DNA of 64,000 nt from Anaeramoeba flamelloides (GCA_027625915.1 JANTQA010000008.1:12463001-12527000); one strand, 5' to 3'; shown: positions 46,601-58,428, numbered from the stretch's first letter. Notes: a model not told the origin generated them from the sequence alone. Translations and numbers: made by a program.

Positions 46601-49541
46601 TTTGGGGATTGAAAATATTCATGTTATGAGAAAATCATTTGAAAAATTGCGTGAATTATGTTTAAAAGTTGCGATAAAGCCAAAAGAGCAAAATTGGTAA
46701 AACATTATCTTTTTTTTTTTTTCTTTTTTTTTTCAATAATAACAAACAAGAAAATATATCAAATAAAATTTTATTATTATGAAATAAGCAGATAATATCA
46801 AAAAGGTACTAAGCCTTTTATTTGGTGAAAATTTCATCTTTAACAAAAAAAAAAAATGGTGACAATAAAAACTCCAATAAAGTGAAAATGTTATAAAAAT
46901 AAACCATTTTTCAGTCAAAGGGGCCCAGTTGTAATGAGTGAATTGTACATTTTTAAAGGGGTTTTGAATCGATATTAGAAGAAAACTTTATATTGGAAAA
47001 TTTCGAAACTTGAAATCTATTTTTTGGATTTTTGCTCATTTTACTTTTTTTCGTTTTTTTTTTTGACACCTAATTCATTTGTAAAATTTTTTTTTATTGC
47101 AAGATCGATCATAACTTGGTAAAAACGTGTTATTCTAAGGTTATTAATAATGTAAAAATGATTGTATAGAAATGATTTTGATTTCTATTGGAATTTTATT
47201 TGGATCTTAAATTGAAGATCAAAATGAACATTGCCATTTTTCTCAATAGATTCCTGTAAGAAATTTGGTTTTTCAGTTTTTAAGAAAATAAATTGTTGCT
47301 TGATTAAATTTACTTCATATGAATATCAACTATTCTTTGATGTTTATTATACTACTTATTTTTTATTTGATCTTCAAAATATTTATTTATAAAAAATATT
47401 TGATATTTGAAAAAAATGTTTTTTTTGGATAACCACTTTGACTGAAACAAAGTTTATAATTTTATCCATTATTTAAACCCCTTTAAAAAATTGGAAAATT
47501 AAAGTTTTTAAAAAGTGTTACTCAACCTGCTTGATTTACTCTTTTCAAGAATTTGAGTAACACCTTTTAAAACCTATCTCGTAACTCTTTTAAAAAGACT
47601 TTATGAAAAGAATCATTATTATTATTTTCTTTATTTTGATCTTTTTTCATTTTTTTTTTAATACGAATTTATTAAAATCCTTCTCATTATCACTTTCATT
47701 CTCATTTTTATCATCGTTATTCTAATTCACACCTTTTCTTTATTTTCATGTTTTTGATTTTCTTATTTTTTTTTTTTTTTCATAATCATCAGTCTTACTC
47801 ATCATCTTCATTCTTACTCAGCACCCCTTTTCTTTTTTTCTGATAATTTTCTTTCATTTTCTATTCTCTCTTTCAATTGTTTTTTGTTTTTTTCTTTCTA
47901 ATTCTAATGATCATACTTATTTTTATCATTATTCTTATTTTTATTGTTATCAAAATTAAATTTCTAAAAAGGCTTTCATTGCTTGATGATACAGATTGGT
48001 TTACCCATATCCAATTATTAATAAAATCAACCCGCTTTGTTGTTGAAGTTATTGTTTATAGAGGAATCTCAATTTTTGTTCATTGCAGTGATGGGTGGGA
48101 TAGAACAGCACAAATATGCTCTTTGGCAGAAATATGTATTGATCCATTTTATAGAACAATTGAAGGATTTTATATTCTAATGGAAAAGGAGTGGTGTTCT
48201 TTTGGGCATCAATTTTCAAAAAGATTAGGACACGCTGAAAGGAATAGTAAAGAATCGCAACGCTCCCCAATTTTTGTCCAGTTTGTTGATACTGTTTATC
48301 AATTTTTAGTACAAAGACCTGGTATTTTTGAATTTAATGAAAACTATTTAATTTTTATTTTAGAAAATATTTATACTTCAAGATATGGCAATTTTGTTTA
48401 TAATTTTGAATCTGAAAGAGTACAAAATTCTTTACCGAAAAATACATATTCGATTTGGGGTGCGATCCTGAAAAATAAAAAACAATTTTTAAATCCATTT
48501 TACAAAAAATCTTCAGCCACTTTTCTTCCTTCATTTTTCCCTTATCATATTTCATTTTGGGAAAATTATTATTTAAAGCATTATATCCCTTTACAATTTC
48601 TATCAACAAATTGCAAAATTGATATCGATCTTGAAAATAAATATCTTGAATTAAAATCAGATTTAATTTATTTAAATAATCAATTACAACAAACCGATCA
48701 ATTATTAATTGACTATTCTAATAATAACAATAAGAAGACTGAAAATACAATAAATTCCTCTCAAATCTTAAAAAAAGATGAAAAAAAGAAAATAGGAATT
48801 AAAAAACAAGCTAATAATAATAATAATAATAAAAAGAAAAATATTGCGAATAAATCAAAAAATAATAATCAATACATAAATAAAAAAACTGTTGAAATTG
48901 AAAATGAACAAGTTAAAAATTATAATAATATTTCTAAAAATGAAATGAGGAAAGTTGAAGGAACAAAGAAAAAAAATGAAAAAAAAAATATTCAACTTCA
49001 AAATGATGAAAAGAAAAAAGAAAAGGAAAATGAAATTAAATTATCAGAAAATAATTATAATAGTAATAATACTGATAATGGTACTAACTCTGATAATTAT
49101 CATTCTAAAAACGAAGAAAATAATAATCAAAATTACGAAAATAAAAATGAAACAAAATTATTGCAAAATAAAAATGATAATGATAATGGTACTAAAAATG
49201 ATTTAAAGCCAAAAATCATTACCAAAAAAAAGGAAATTATGATCCAACAATCTAAATCAAATTCACAACTTGTAAAAAAGAATGGAGAGAATGGAAAGAA
49301 TGGAAAAAATAACAAAACGAATAAAACTAACATTAAACATTCAAAGAGTAATTTTACAAAGAAAAGAATACCAAAACCTAAATTAAAAAGATCCATTTCA
49401 ACACCAAATAATAACAAAAAAAAAATTACTAAAAAACTTCCACCATTGCCACCAAAAACTGATAAAATAAAAAAAGAAATGCTCAAAATTCGATCACAAA
49501 AATTAAACCCCAAAATAAAAAATTCCATAGTTAAAAAATAA
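37619..49541 (+). CDS. Myotubularin-family phosphoinositide 3-phosphatase, active type
   Basis: It should remove the 3-phosphate from PI3P and PI(3,5)P2 on endosomes. Four exons join in frame: 37619-37945, 38057-38266, 45879-46696 and 47972-49541, giving 974 residues; introns are 111, 7,612 and 1,275 bp. The N-terminal 110 residues are basic and disordered-looking. The PH-GRAM domain (about 126-250) is split by the huge intron, and the junction FVPQQQTFY/KYFTKPII...YLGNINKIE restores it. The phosphatase domain (about 295-660) has WRYCDVN, CPTYPNF, AKFRSKRRVPILSYYH, KGGGYE and the catalytic HCSDGWDRTA (Cys490, Arg496), so it is catalytically competent. A short coiled coil (about 665-690) precedes an Asn/Lys-rich tail with PPLPPK. 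Which vertebrate MTMR it matches best is not clear. Confidence 0.92.
38563..39425. mobile_element. TIR element with 9-bp AATCACAGA repeats at both ends
   Basis: Both ends contain GAAACCTTAATAG followed inward by tandem AATCACAGA units: about three at the left (38591-38620) and about six at the right (39328-39383, reverse complement). The inverted similarity continues outward (TTTTTTATTGG versus TTTTTCATTGG) and inward into AAAAGTAA. The interior of about 700 bp has one 78-residue ORF that resembles no transposase. Exact borders and target duplication are unclear. Confidence 0.6.
41550..41942. mobile_element. Large near-perfect palindrome (foldback MITE) in intron
   Basis: The arms at about 41604-41709 and 41787-41890 are inverted and essentially identical over about 104 bp; both contain CCATCTACATTACCAGGC. 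Less perfect terminal segments extend to CAAGTGTAAACATG at the left and CATGTTTACGCTTG at the right. The loop is about 77 bp. No ORF of note and no clear target duplication were seen. The identity of the arms suggests a young insertion or arm conversion. Confidence 0.8.
42693..44915. mobile_element. 2.2-kb element with CCCGAAAAAAAAATTT terminal repeats
   Basis: Inverted ends of about 80 bp lie at about 42693-42775 and 44830-44915. Both contain AAATTTTCTAAAAAAACCCG followed by AAAAAAAAATTT and CCCGAAA; the outer parts are weaker (CCCGAAAAGTTA versus CTCGAAAAGTTA on the other end). The interior has several ORFs of 65-83 residues on both strands, but none resembles a transposase I know. It could be a non-autonomous or decayed DNA transposon. 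Confidence 0.55.
46902..47454. mobile_element. TA-flanked CAGTCAAAGGGGCCC element, copy in intron
   Basis: The left end reads AACCATTTTTCAGTCAAAGG and continues GGCCCAGTTG. The right end, reverse complemented, reads AACTTTGTTTCAGTCAAAG. TA flanks both sides (46900-46901 and 47455-47456). The first 250 bp or so match the reverse complement of the right half of 60188-60889, with blocks such as ATATTAGAAGAAAA, TATTGCAAGATC and TTGGTAAAAACGTGTTATTC. The 553-bp element occupies much of the third myotubularin intron. It is non-coding. Confidence 0.75.
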
Positions 49542-49646
49542 GTAATATTTAAAATGAATCTTTATAATCTTTTGTATTCTTTTTTTAAAAAAAAAAATAA
49601 TAATCTTTTTAAAAATATTTTTTTTTTGCAATTTTTATAATCTTAA
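49542..49646. other. 3' flank of the myotubularin gene
   Basis: A short AT-rich spacer with A and T runs between the myotubularin stop codon and the TTAA-flanked element. Confidence 0.5.
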
Positions 49647-50380
49647 GGATAGAGTCAATTAAGGTGAAAAATAATTTTCTGAAATGGAAAATAAAAATTT
49701 TGTAATTTTCATGAGTGCCTAATATCAATTAAAAACCAACCAACCTGTGATGTATAATCCATTTTACAAAAATCAACAATCAAAAATGAGGAAATTTTGA
49801 GAAAAAAATGCCAAAGAGTATCACTCGATTTCCAATTTGAATGGTTGTGAAATACCTAATTTTGAAAACAACTGTTTTAGTTTTGAAGTGTCTCTCTTTG
49901 GTTCTTTTTGATATCTCGAAAATTTTTTTTTTCTTTTTTTTCCTTTTGAAGTGAGTTATTTTTATATCAAGAATCTGACAAAATCCTTACTTTACCAAAT
50001 ATAGAGAATTACAAAATAACAACAAATTAGATTAAATCAAATTAATTTAATTGTATACTTTCGAAAAGAATTTGTTTTAAATTGTAGGAAATTTAACCCT
50101 TTGGAAATTTAAAATAAGAAACGATTGTAAATTTTTGTTTAAAATTGAAATTTTGATACTTTTAATGAATTCTTTGAATAATTTTTTTTTTCTAATTTGA
50201 ATTGAGATTTCTTTTTAAACTTTTTGTTTGAATTGAATTTTTTGCCGATGAGATCCTTTGAATTTTTTTATTTGTTATTTGTATTTTGTTAATCAAAAGA
50301 ACTACAATTTCAGAATAATTTTTTTAGGTTTCAAGTCACTCCATGATTATGGAGTTAATCCATATTAAATGACTAGACCC
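49647..50380. mobile_element. TTAA-flanked TIR element, GGGTC family, copy 2
   Basis: The element is 734 bp bounded by TTAA at 49643-49646 and 50381-50384. The ends are GGATAGAGTCAATT and, reverse complemented, GGGTCTAGTCATT. It aligns throughout with 10579-11262 in the same orientation. Non-coding. Confidence 0.75.
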
Positions 50381-52031
50381 TTAATAACTTTAACCCCATG
50401 AATTTTAACTTTATTTTGAAACATTTTCCTGTAAACATTAGACAATTATAATTTTTTCTTTCTATATGAGAAAAATTATCAAAATTAAACCTCCTGTGGA
50501 AAACAATTTTTATGAACAAATATAAAAAAATACTCATCAATTTTCAAACTTGAAAAAATATTTTAGAGAATTACAGATATAATTTTTTATATCTTTTACT
50601 TTAAAAAACGTTAAACGAACAAATAATTTGAATTACTAATGAGAATCTCTAAATGATGAATACATATTTTATACTTTGTTTGTTTTTTTAGAAGTAATTT
50701 TAATAAAGGAATTTTTTTTTTGAAAGTAAAGCTAAAAAAATAATTGGTAAAAAATTACCAAATATCTAGGAATATTTAGTTTGGTTATTTCTTTAATAAA
50801 GATCTTTCTTAAATAATACTCTACTGATTTAGATTATTATTGAATTTTTTAATTTTTTTTTTGTTTTTCAATTTTACTGATCAAGTTTTTGAAAAAAATT
50901 CTGTGTATTAAAAAAGTAAAGGACAGTGTAGATAGAATGATTGTAGATTTTCTCAAGATAAAATTTAAACAGTTAATAATTATTTTAAAATAAAGATATT
51001 TTAAATCAAAAGGTGTTGTAGTTAATAATGTTATTTATTTTGAGGGTTTAAAAGTGATGAGGAAATAACTATTCAAAGAATGCTATATTCAATAAAAAAT
51101 TGTTACAATTTGTACTTTAGGCTCTTTTGGTAAAAAAATATTAACTAAATTAGTGCAAAATATGTAAATTTTAGATTATAGTTTTTCAACCTCTTTAAAT
51201 TTTTATAGAGTCTCTATATCATCATATGGGGGGTATCATGTAGTAACAAATAGTATTTTCAAGTGCACAGGTTTTTTTTGATTTTTCTCTCTGTTTAAGA
51301 AACCAATATATTTTTTAATCAAAACAGGAATAATAAAAAAATTGGAGAGATTTTCTTTTGTATTCCGAAAATATATTTATTGTTTAAACAAATAATATAA
51401 TAAAACCATTAAAAAAAAAGAAACTTTAGTTAACATAAAGCTGTCTTTTTTGAATTTTATTAGTTTCCGGGTATTAGATTTATTAAATTTCTTTTTTAGC
51501 GATACTTTTTACGTTTTACTCAATTCTATGAATAAATAAATTTTTAAAAATGAAAATTATTACAATTCAAATTTGGAAAAAGTGTCAAAATTGCTCAAAT
51601 TATCACTTTTAAGAAAAAACGTCAATTTTATTGAAATATATTGACTGTTAATATTTAAAAAACTCATTTTTTCTAGTGGCTTAAAGGTTTGTTTGGGTCT
51701 TGTACAGGTATGATAGGGTATTTTTGGGTGGTTTCCAGGATATTTTAGGGATTTTTGGATGAGATTTTTTAAAACAATAATATAATTCAAAGACGAATTA
51801 GAGTTGTTTCACTTTTTTTAAGCTGTAAAAATTTTCCACTAAAGTTTGGTGGTTATAATTTTAATACAAATAAATATGTAAAAATATACTAAATTTCATA
51901 ATAAATGGCCCATCTTACATTTGAATTTTGAATTTCTTTTGTATCATTTTGAAGTTTTTCCTCTCACAATGAAAAGTTTGTAAATAAATCATTTTTTCTC
52001 TTTTTTATTTTTTCAACAGTGTTTTGTTAAA
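50381..52031. other. Intergenic AT-rich DNA
   Basis: No gene is firmly seen. It contains the short palindrome GGTAAAAAATTACC near 50745, which also occurs near 19834 in intergenic DNA. Confidence 0.45.
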
Positions 52032-52586
52032 ATGGAAAAGGAAAATGAAAAATTAGAAAGAAGTAACAGATGAATTAATTAAAAATTTTATTTCAAATAT
52101 GAAAAAGAGATTAGATTTAGTTATTCAAATGGAAGGAGAATTGATAAATGGGTTTTTTTACTTTTTTAAATTTTCTATTTTTTATGTAATGTTTCGTTCA
52201 AAATAAATAGCCCAATTTTTTTTAACAGTTTTTTTTATTTTTTTTTCTTTTATTTTTAGACAAAAAATAAATATCTCTTGAGTATAGTATTGAATATTAA
52301 AATCTAAATTTTGATATTATAATAGATAACTTCAATTATTAAAAATATTTTTCTTTAAAATTTGATTTTTAAAGGACCTATTATTATGAAAGATAGTTTA
52401 TTTAGAATAGATCATTTCAACATTTTGATTTAATAAAATTTATCTAATAAAAATATCTTATCTCATAATAAATTTTTTTGATTTTTCCCCTCACAGTTAT
52501 TAAAAACCCTTAAAAACTTTTATACTGATGAAAATAATCAAGAAATTCTTGAAAAATATGAAAAACTTCAATTTGATCAAATTTGA
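52032..52586 (+). pseudogene. Possible small gene or gene relic, unknown product
   Basis: Short protein-like pieces lie on the plus strand. One starts ATG at 52032 (MEKENEKLER). A second, in another frame at about 52060-52149, reads EVTDELIKNFISNMKKRLDL and continues VIQMEGELIN. A third at 52497-52586 follows a good acceptor (CCCCTCACAG) and ends in TGA (LLKTLKNFYTDENNQEILEK then YEKLQFDQI). Together they would give a helical protein of about 70 residues. The first two pieces do not connect in one frame as read, and the linking splice sites are not clear. It may be a real small gene with a sequence error, or a relic. I do not recognise the product. Confidence 0.3.
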
Positions 52587-52996
52587 AATTTAATAATATG
52601 CCCTTTTAAACAGTTTGATCAAAATATCAAAATAAATATAGGAATTATATTTAAAATTTAATTCTTTTTCAAAAAGCGAAATACTGCTTCTTAACTGAAA
52701 CTTTTATTAAAGAGTTTTGACTTTTCAAAATATTAATAATGTTAGAAATATTAAAAAAAGGAAAAAAAAAATGAAAAAGAAAAAAAAAAAGAATATCAAA
52801 AACAATTAATATTAAATATAATATTTGTTATTAATTTTAAAAAAAATCATAAATTAGGAAAAAAATAAAAAATAATTGTATGAAAAAAAAAAAAAAAAAC
52901 TTATGAATTAATTCAAAAAAATAATACTCATGATGAAGATAGAATAAAAAGAAATAATCTATTCATGAAATAAAAAATAACAACGAATGATGATTA
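52587..52996. other. 3' flank of VPS16
   Basis: AT-rich, with A runs; no gene is seen. Confidence 0.5.
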
Positions 52997-55855
52997 TTAT
53001 TTTTTTTTGGAAAAAAACCCACGCTTTTTAGGGGCCTGAGGCACCCTCATTGGAATTTTGACATCTGAAGGAGCTATTTCATGTATATGGTCAAGTAACT
53101 CTTGATCTCTTAACTCCATTGCCATTTTAGCAGCATTTTCCCATGATTCAAGCTTAATATAATGCTCTGATCGTTTCTCAAGACTAGGAATTTTTTCAAC
53201 GAATTCGATTGCCTGGTTGTGAGCGGTGTTGTCGAGGCATACTTGGACAAAGGGTTCGTATCCAATTGGAGATTTCTGCTTGGCGAATTCATGTAGGTCA
53301 TCGAATTTTCGAACTTTTGCAAGTGCTTTAATTTTCAGCCACCAGAATCTTTTATCTGGAATTTTAAAATCCTTCTTCAGTTTATCAGCGTATTTCTTTT
53401 CGCCTCGTTCAATTAACAGCGAAAGGGTATCTGAGACTGACAAGCCAAAGTATTCGAATGACATTGATCTTTGTGATTCGTTTGATTTCTCTTGTTCGTA
53501 AGAAAGTTGTAATTGTAATAATTTAATTTGGTCTTCAGTAATTTTTTTATACAAGTTATTTTGTGCGCTCTGGAATGAGCTTTGCGCCTCCAATAAACTT
53601 TCAATTCGCTGGTTTGGATCTTTCATGTAGAAGCTTCTCCAGGCGACGTATAGGCCTAATTTTTTCATTTGCCCGAGGCTTTGAAAGACATTTTTCAACA
53701 CTCTTGTTTCCTTTCTTCTGCTGTATCGTACCAATAGGCTTTGGGCTGTTTCAGAATTGGATATGAGTCTCATAAAGGAGAAGCTATTCATTCTGGATCT
53801 CTCATATTTGATTGTATCGATCAGATGTAATAAAACAGTAAAAATTAAATCTGCGTCACCGCTTTGAACAGCCTTTTTAAGTGCCTCCCGATCGTTTTTC
53901 ATGGCAATTAATAACGGCACTTGGTTTTGTGGCTTGGGCTCTTGGAACAATAATTTTTTGGCCAGTTCCTTATGGCCGCGCTCAAAGGCAACCCTGGCGA
54001 TGTTTGCATAGCTGACAACGATTCCACCTTCCTTTCGATGCGTATCCAATTTGCCCAAAATCACCTTTTCAAGTCGATGCTGCTCAGTTATTGACTTATA
54101 AATGATCATTGAACAAGCCCAATCCTCCAGAACAGTTTCGGGTCGGATTTTGCTATATTTACATATTTTGAACGCCAAGAAATGGTGCAAGTAATTCACT
54201 AATCTGAGAATGAGCGGTTCAATGCCAAACCTCATAAACTGATTATACGTTAGAGGGATGCCAACTTCAAAGTCTCGAACTGCGTTTAAGATTCTGAGAT
54301 CCCTGCACATCTCAGCAAACTTTGGATACTCGTATTGGTGATCGTAGGCCTTCCCCAGCGACGCCGCCTTTAATAGCTTTTGCTGGTCCATGGGATCGGA
54401 TTCATTACCTGCCGCCAGGATGCAATCTTCAATTGCGTTCCCGAGTTCGTTTCCTAGGGATCTTATTTCAACGTCTGCTTGGGAATCGCCAATGATAAAC
54501 TTTTCATATGCGTTGTACAGCGTCCAAGACGCGCCCACAGATTCGATACTAAAGATGTTATAGGTATACATGGGCACTTTGCTAATAAATTCTGTCTTGT
54601 CGTTGTAATATACCCTGACGCCATCAACCTCTGGCACCAAGAAGATCTTTTTGTAATCTTCGATGGGATAATCGATCGTGGAATTATTGGGCCCGATCAT
54701 TTTTAAGATCTTCTGGCTTTCCCAATAGACCAGCACAGAGTCGGAACTGCACCACACCAGCTGTGTTGGTGGTTCAAAGACATCTGTTTGGTATTCAACC
54801 AACACTTTCGAAAAATTTGTAGGCTCGACAATAACCTTGCCGTCCTGTGTATAGTACGCCAAAATTTTCCCACTCGAGGCCACACTTAGCTCCACTACAT
54901 TGGATTTCACCTCTTGGCTTTGGTTTTCAATGGAGTCGATCGTAAAGATTTGGTTTTTTTTGGTACCAAACAGAATCTCGATATCACCCGTCGACGAGAA
55001 CTGTGATTCAATGACAGCCATACTCAGGGGCGTATCGCCAAAATCCAATTTGGGATACTTTTGGTACGTCTGATTCCAATCCTTGCATACAAACAGTTCC
55101 TGTAAATCAGTTAAAATTGCAAATCCCGTTTGCCAGATCTTGGCACAAGTAACTGTTGGTAGCAAGACCTCATCAAGCCCCCGAATTTCTTCGTTTGGAT
55201 CGACTAATAATTTAATCTTTTTGGAATCAAATTTCTCATCCTCTTCTTCTTCAGAATTGTCTAAATCGTTCTTGTTTGTTTTTCCTTTCCCTTTTTCTTT
55301 TTCTTTTTCCTTTTCCAATTTTTCCTCTTCACTATCAAGAATCCTTTCAATGCCTCTTGAATTCCTTTTTCTTTTGTCCTGCTTGTCTCCAATTAAAACA
55401 GACAAATCGCCCTCCCCTTCTCCGTTTAACATTAAAGCATTCCTTTCATCAATTTTCTTTTGCTCTTTCTTCCTTTCGAGTGTGTTGTAGCCGACATGGA
55501 TTTCCCTGGTCAGGGTTCCCCGCAAATTAAAGATCTTGACCTTACAATCTTCCAAGATACACACCAACTCGTCGTTTGTTTTCCAACCAAACGTTGACAA
55601 AACATCCTCGTTGTCCCATGGGATTTCTTCTAACAAAGACCCAGAGGCATTAAAGATTTTAAGAACGCTCTTTTCTTGATACCTCACAATTTTGCCTCGT
55701 GAGCGAATCATAGCAACGGGTCCGCCGTTGGGCGCAGCAGCGATTTCATAATCTTTCAAATCAATCTCTTGATCGTCCCATTCTAGTTTATACACTTCTT
55801 CTTTATTATAAAAAAAATTGTGCAGTTGATCCCATTTGAATTTTTGTTTTTCCAT
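52997..55855 (-). CDS. VPS16: VPS16, core subunit of HOPS/CORVET tethering complexes
   Basis: VPS16 is a class C core subunit that binds VPS33 and supports endosome and lysosome/vacuole fusion with Rab5 and Rab7. The single exon encodes 952 residues against 839 in human; much of the excess is a charged insert at about 130-220 (Lys/Glu-rich). The N-terminal beta-propeller (to about 480) has AAAPNGGPVAMIRS, QLVWCSSDSVLVYWE and LVPEVDGVRVYY. The C-terminal helical domain has LRILNAVRDFEVGIPLTYNQ, QVPLLIAMK, SGDADLIFTVLLHL and FKIPDKRFWWLKIKALAK, all close to family sequence, including the region that contacts VPS33. ATG 55853-55855 is chosen because it starts the conserved region; the in-frame ATG at 55982 would add a Phe-rich stretch encoded by a T-rich leader. 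Confidence 0.96.
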   Translation of the reverse strand: MEKQKFKWDQLHNFFYNKEEVYKLEWDDQEIDLKDYEIAAAPNGGPVAMIRSRGKIVRYQEKSVLKIFNASGSLLEEIPWDNEDVLSTFGWKTNDELVCILEDCKVKIFNLRGTLTREIHVGYNTLERKKEQKKIDERNALMLNGEGEGDLSVLIGDKQDKRKRNSRGIERILDSEEEKLEKEKEKEKGKGKTNKNDLDNSEEEEDEKFDSKKIKLLVDPNEEIRGLDEVLLPTVTCAKIWQTGFAILTDLQELFVCKDWNQTYQKYPKLDFGDTPLSMAVIESQFSSTGDIEILFGTKKNQIFTIDSIENQSQEVKSNVVELSVASSGKILAYYTQDGKVIVEPTNFSKVLVEYQTDVFEPPTQLVWCSSDSVLVYWESQKILKMIGPNNSTIDYPIEDYKKIFLVPEVDGVRVYYNDKTEFISKVPMYTYNIFSIESVGASWTLYNAYEKFIIGDSQADVEIRSLGNELGNAIEDCILAAGNESDPMDQQKLLKAASLGKAYDHQYEYPKFAEMCRDLRILNAVRDFEVGIPLTYNQFMRFGIEPLILRLVNYLHHFLAFKICKYSKIRPETVLEDWACSMIIYKSITEQHRLEKVILGKLDTHRKEGGIVVSYANIARVAFERGHKELAKKLLFQEPKPQNQVPLLIAMKNDREALKKAVQSGDADLIFTVLLHLIDTIKYERSRMNSFSFMRLISNSETAQSLLVRYSRRKETRVLKNVFQSLGQMKKLGLYVAWRSFYMKDPNQRIESLLEAQSSFQSAQNNLYKKITEDQIKLLQLQLSYEQEKSNESQRSMSFEYFGLSVSDTLSLLIERGEKKYADKLKKDFKIPDKRFWWLKIKALAKVRKFDDLHEFAKQKSPIGYEPFVQVCLDNTAHNQAIEFVEKIPSLEKRSEHYIKLESWENAAKMAMELRDQELLDHIHEIAPSDVKIPMRVPQAPKKRGFFSKKK

Positions 55856-58371
55856 TTTTTTTTTTTCTTGTTTGGTTTTTTTTGAAAAAAAAATAAAAAA
55901 AGAAATAAAGAAGAAAAAAGTAAAAAAATGAAAAATGTACAATTCATTTTTATGCTGGTTTTTGAATTTAAAGTCCTGAAGCATTTTTTGAAATGAGATT
56001 ATTTTATTTCGTTTAATAGAAACAATTCTGAGTTTATTGTTCCAAAACCTAAATTTCAGTTTTTTTGAGGTTATCTGTTTCTTACAAAATTCTTGAATAA
56101 ATGTTGGACTTTTGCTGAACAGAAAAAAATCAATTGAAAATTTTAAGGGAGTAGCAATACTACAACAATCAATGGAATTGAAATGTGTAATGTTTGTTAA
56201 AAATAATTCAGGTAATCTTCAGTTCAAGATTCTCTAAAAACAGTTATACTTTATTTTTTGTGAATATTTCAATTAAAATTTCAGAGAAATTATTCTTAAA
56301 AAAATATTAACTTTTGAGAAATGTGTTTAATTTTTTTAGGAGATTATTTTTTTGAGATCTAAGACTAAATAATTTATTTTGTATTTTTATAATGTATTCC
56401 AAAAATATTAGGGAATTATTTAAACTTGATTTGCTTAGTAAATCTTCTCCAAATCCAAATATTCTAGAGATCTCAAAAAAAAATAAAAATTTTAATTATT
56501 TTTTTTCAAAATTATTGCTAAGAAAAGAGAATTTCGGGTTTCATTGGTATTTCTTCTATATAAATTTCTAATTAATCATTTGATTTTTTTAAAAAAGCAA
56601 ATTCATTTTATTTGGTAAACTTTTTTAATCTTTTTAAAAAATTTTTGTTAAATTTAATAATTATTTTTTTTATCTTTTTGAAATTTTTTCGTAACTTAAT
56701 TCTAATTAATAAAATATTGATGGAATTTTTGTTGTTATTTTACAAATATACCAAAAATATTTTCTAGATAATTCTTTTGAATTTTCATAAAGAAAAATAT
56801 TTCTTATTTTTATAACTTTTTAACATGCTTATTAGATTTGTTTAAAGGTTTTTTGAAAATAGTTACTTGACTTTAACTAATCAATGTAATAAAACTCAAT
56901 ATAAATCGTAAAATCAAAAAATAACTTTTTCTATTACCTTTTCAATCTTTAAAATTCATTATTTTGTCAATTTTTAAAAACTCCTTGAATTCATAATAAT
57001 TATTCTTTCGGACAGGGATATGAATAATTCATTGTTTTTTTTTTTCAATTACTAATCAATTTAAATAAAAAATGTAATTGTTATGGATTCTGGGAATCTA
57101 TTAGATTTAAATTAAAAATCATGATATTTTTCGCCATACAAGTGTTAATAATTAAGTTGAATTTGTTCCCAAAAACTTTGTAACTTATCAAGTAATTTAA
57201 AAATATATTTTCAATTAAGATAATTATTTTTTTTGGATCAACTCAAAAATTTTCAAAAAAACAATTAATTTTGAAAAATGAATCTTAACAATAAATTAAA
57301 CCAATAATAACCTAAGAATTTTTTTTTTTGAATTTTCCTTTGGGTGAATGGTTTATTGGATATTTACACCAATAATATATATATAAATAAAGGAATAATC
57401 ATTTAATCTAAAAATATTATCATTTACGATTACAAGTAATAATAATGCCAACTCTAATGGATATAATTAAAAGTATCCTATATATTAATTCTCTTTAGTT
57501 TAAAAAATAACTTGGCCTAGTCATATTTCAAAAACCTTGGTTTCAATTCAAAATATTCCATAAAAAGATTTATTATAAAATGATAAGATCTCAACATTGT
57601 TTACCTTTTCGTTTTTTATTATTTATTTGAGTAAAGTACATATATTCCTTTTAAATTTTAGAGTTAGTTCAATTAGAATTAGAGTCTTATACCAGAATTC
57701 AACACTTTTACTTTTTTTTCTTTAATTTATCAGAAAATTGTCTACCTTATTTATTTAGTAGTTTTGTTTGACTTTTAATCTTTAAATTACAAGGTTTAAA
57801 AAAATATATTTGATTTTTTAACAACATAAAAAAAATACCACGATAAACTGATGGGATAGGAACAACTATTTCAACCATTTTACTTTTCCCAAAATAGATT
57901 AAACAAATCAACTGAACTTTATATTATTTCATTTGGCTTGTGAATAAAAAGGGTATAAATTGTTTTAACAACAAATAATTTGAATAATAAAAGGTTCTGA
58001 GACACAATTGCAATATTCTATTCTGGTTGGAAATTGTATAAAAGTGAAAATTTTGACTTTTGGTAACTACTCAATTAAGTTAGATCAAATAATAGTATTA
58101 TGAACATTTCATGAAAAGTGATAAAATTTGGGTACACTATAATTAACATTCCAGTACTTCAAATTCTTGAGGGCATTGTATTGAATGTTGTTATAAAAAT
58201 TTTAATTTTGTAAATTTTAAAAGTCTCCAGTCTAGAAAAAAAGGTCTATATTTGAGACTAAATAATTTTAAATCCTATGGACAAATGTATTTTTGTTAAA
58301 TTCTACTTTGAGATATTAATTTGATAGATTAAAAAAAATTCAATTAAAAATACTGTTCGTTACTAATAAAA

Positions 58372-58405
<34 letters not shown>

Positions 58406-58428
58406 TCATAATGTGAATATTCAGTGTA
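55856..58428. other. 5' flank of VPS16 and AT-rich intergenic DNA
   Basis: No gene is seen. A homopurine/homopyrimidine leader directly precedes the VPS16 start. A (TA)n tract at about 58376-58403 lies just before the next element. Confidence 0.5.

Noticed and set aside
54479-54706. Plus-strand ORFs inside VPS16, including 55083-55490
   Set aside because: They are antisense shadows of a strongly conserved VPS16 exon.
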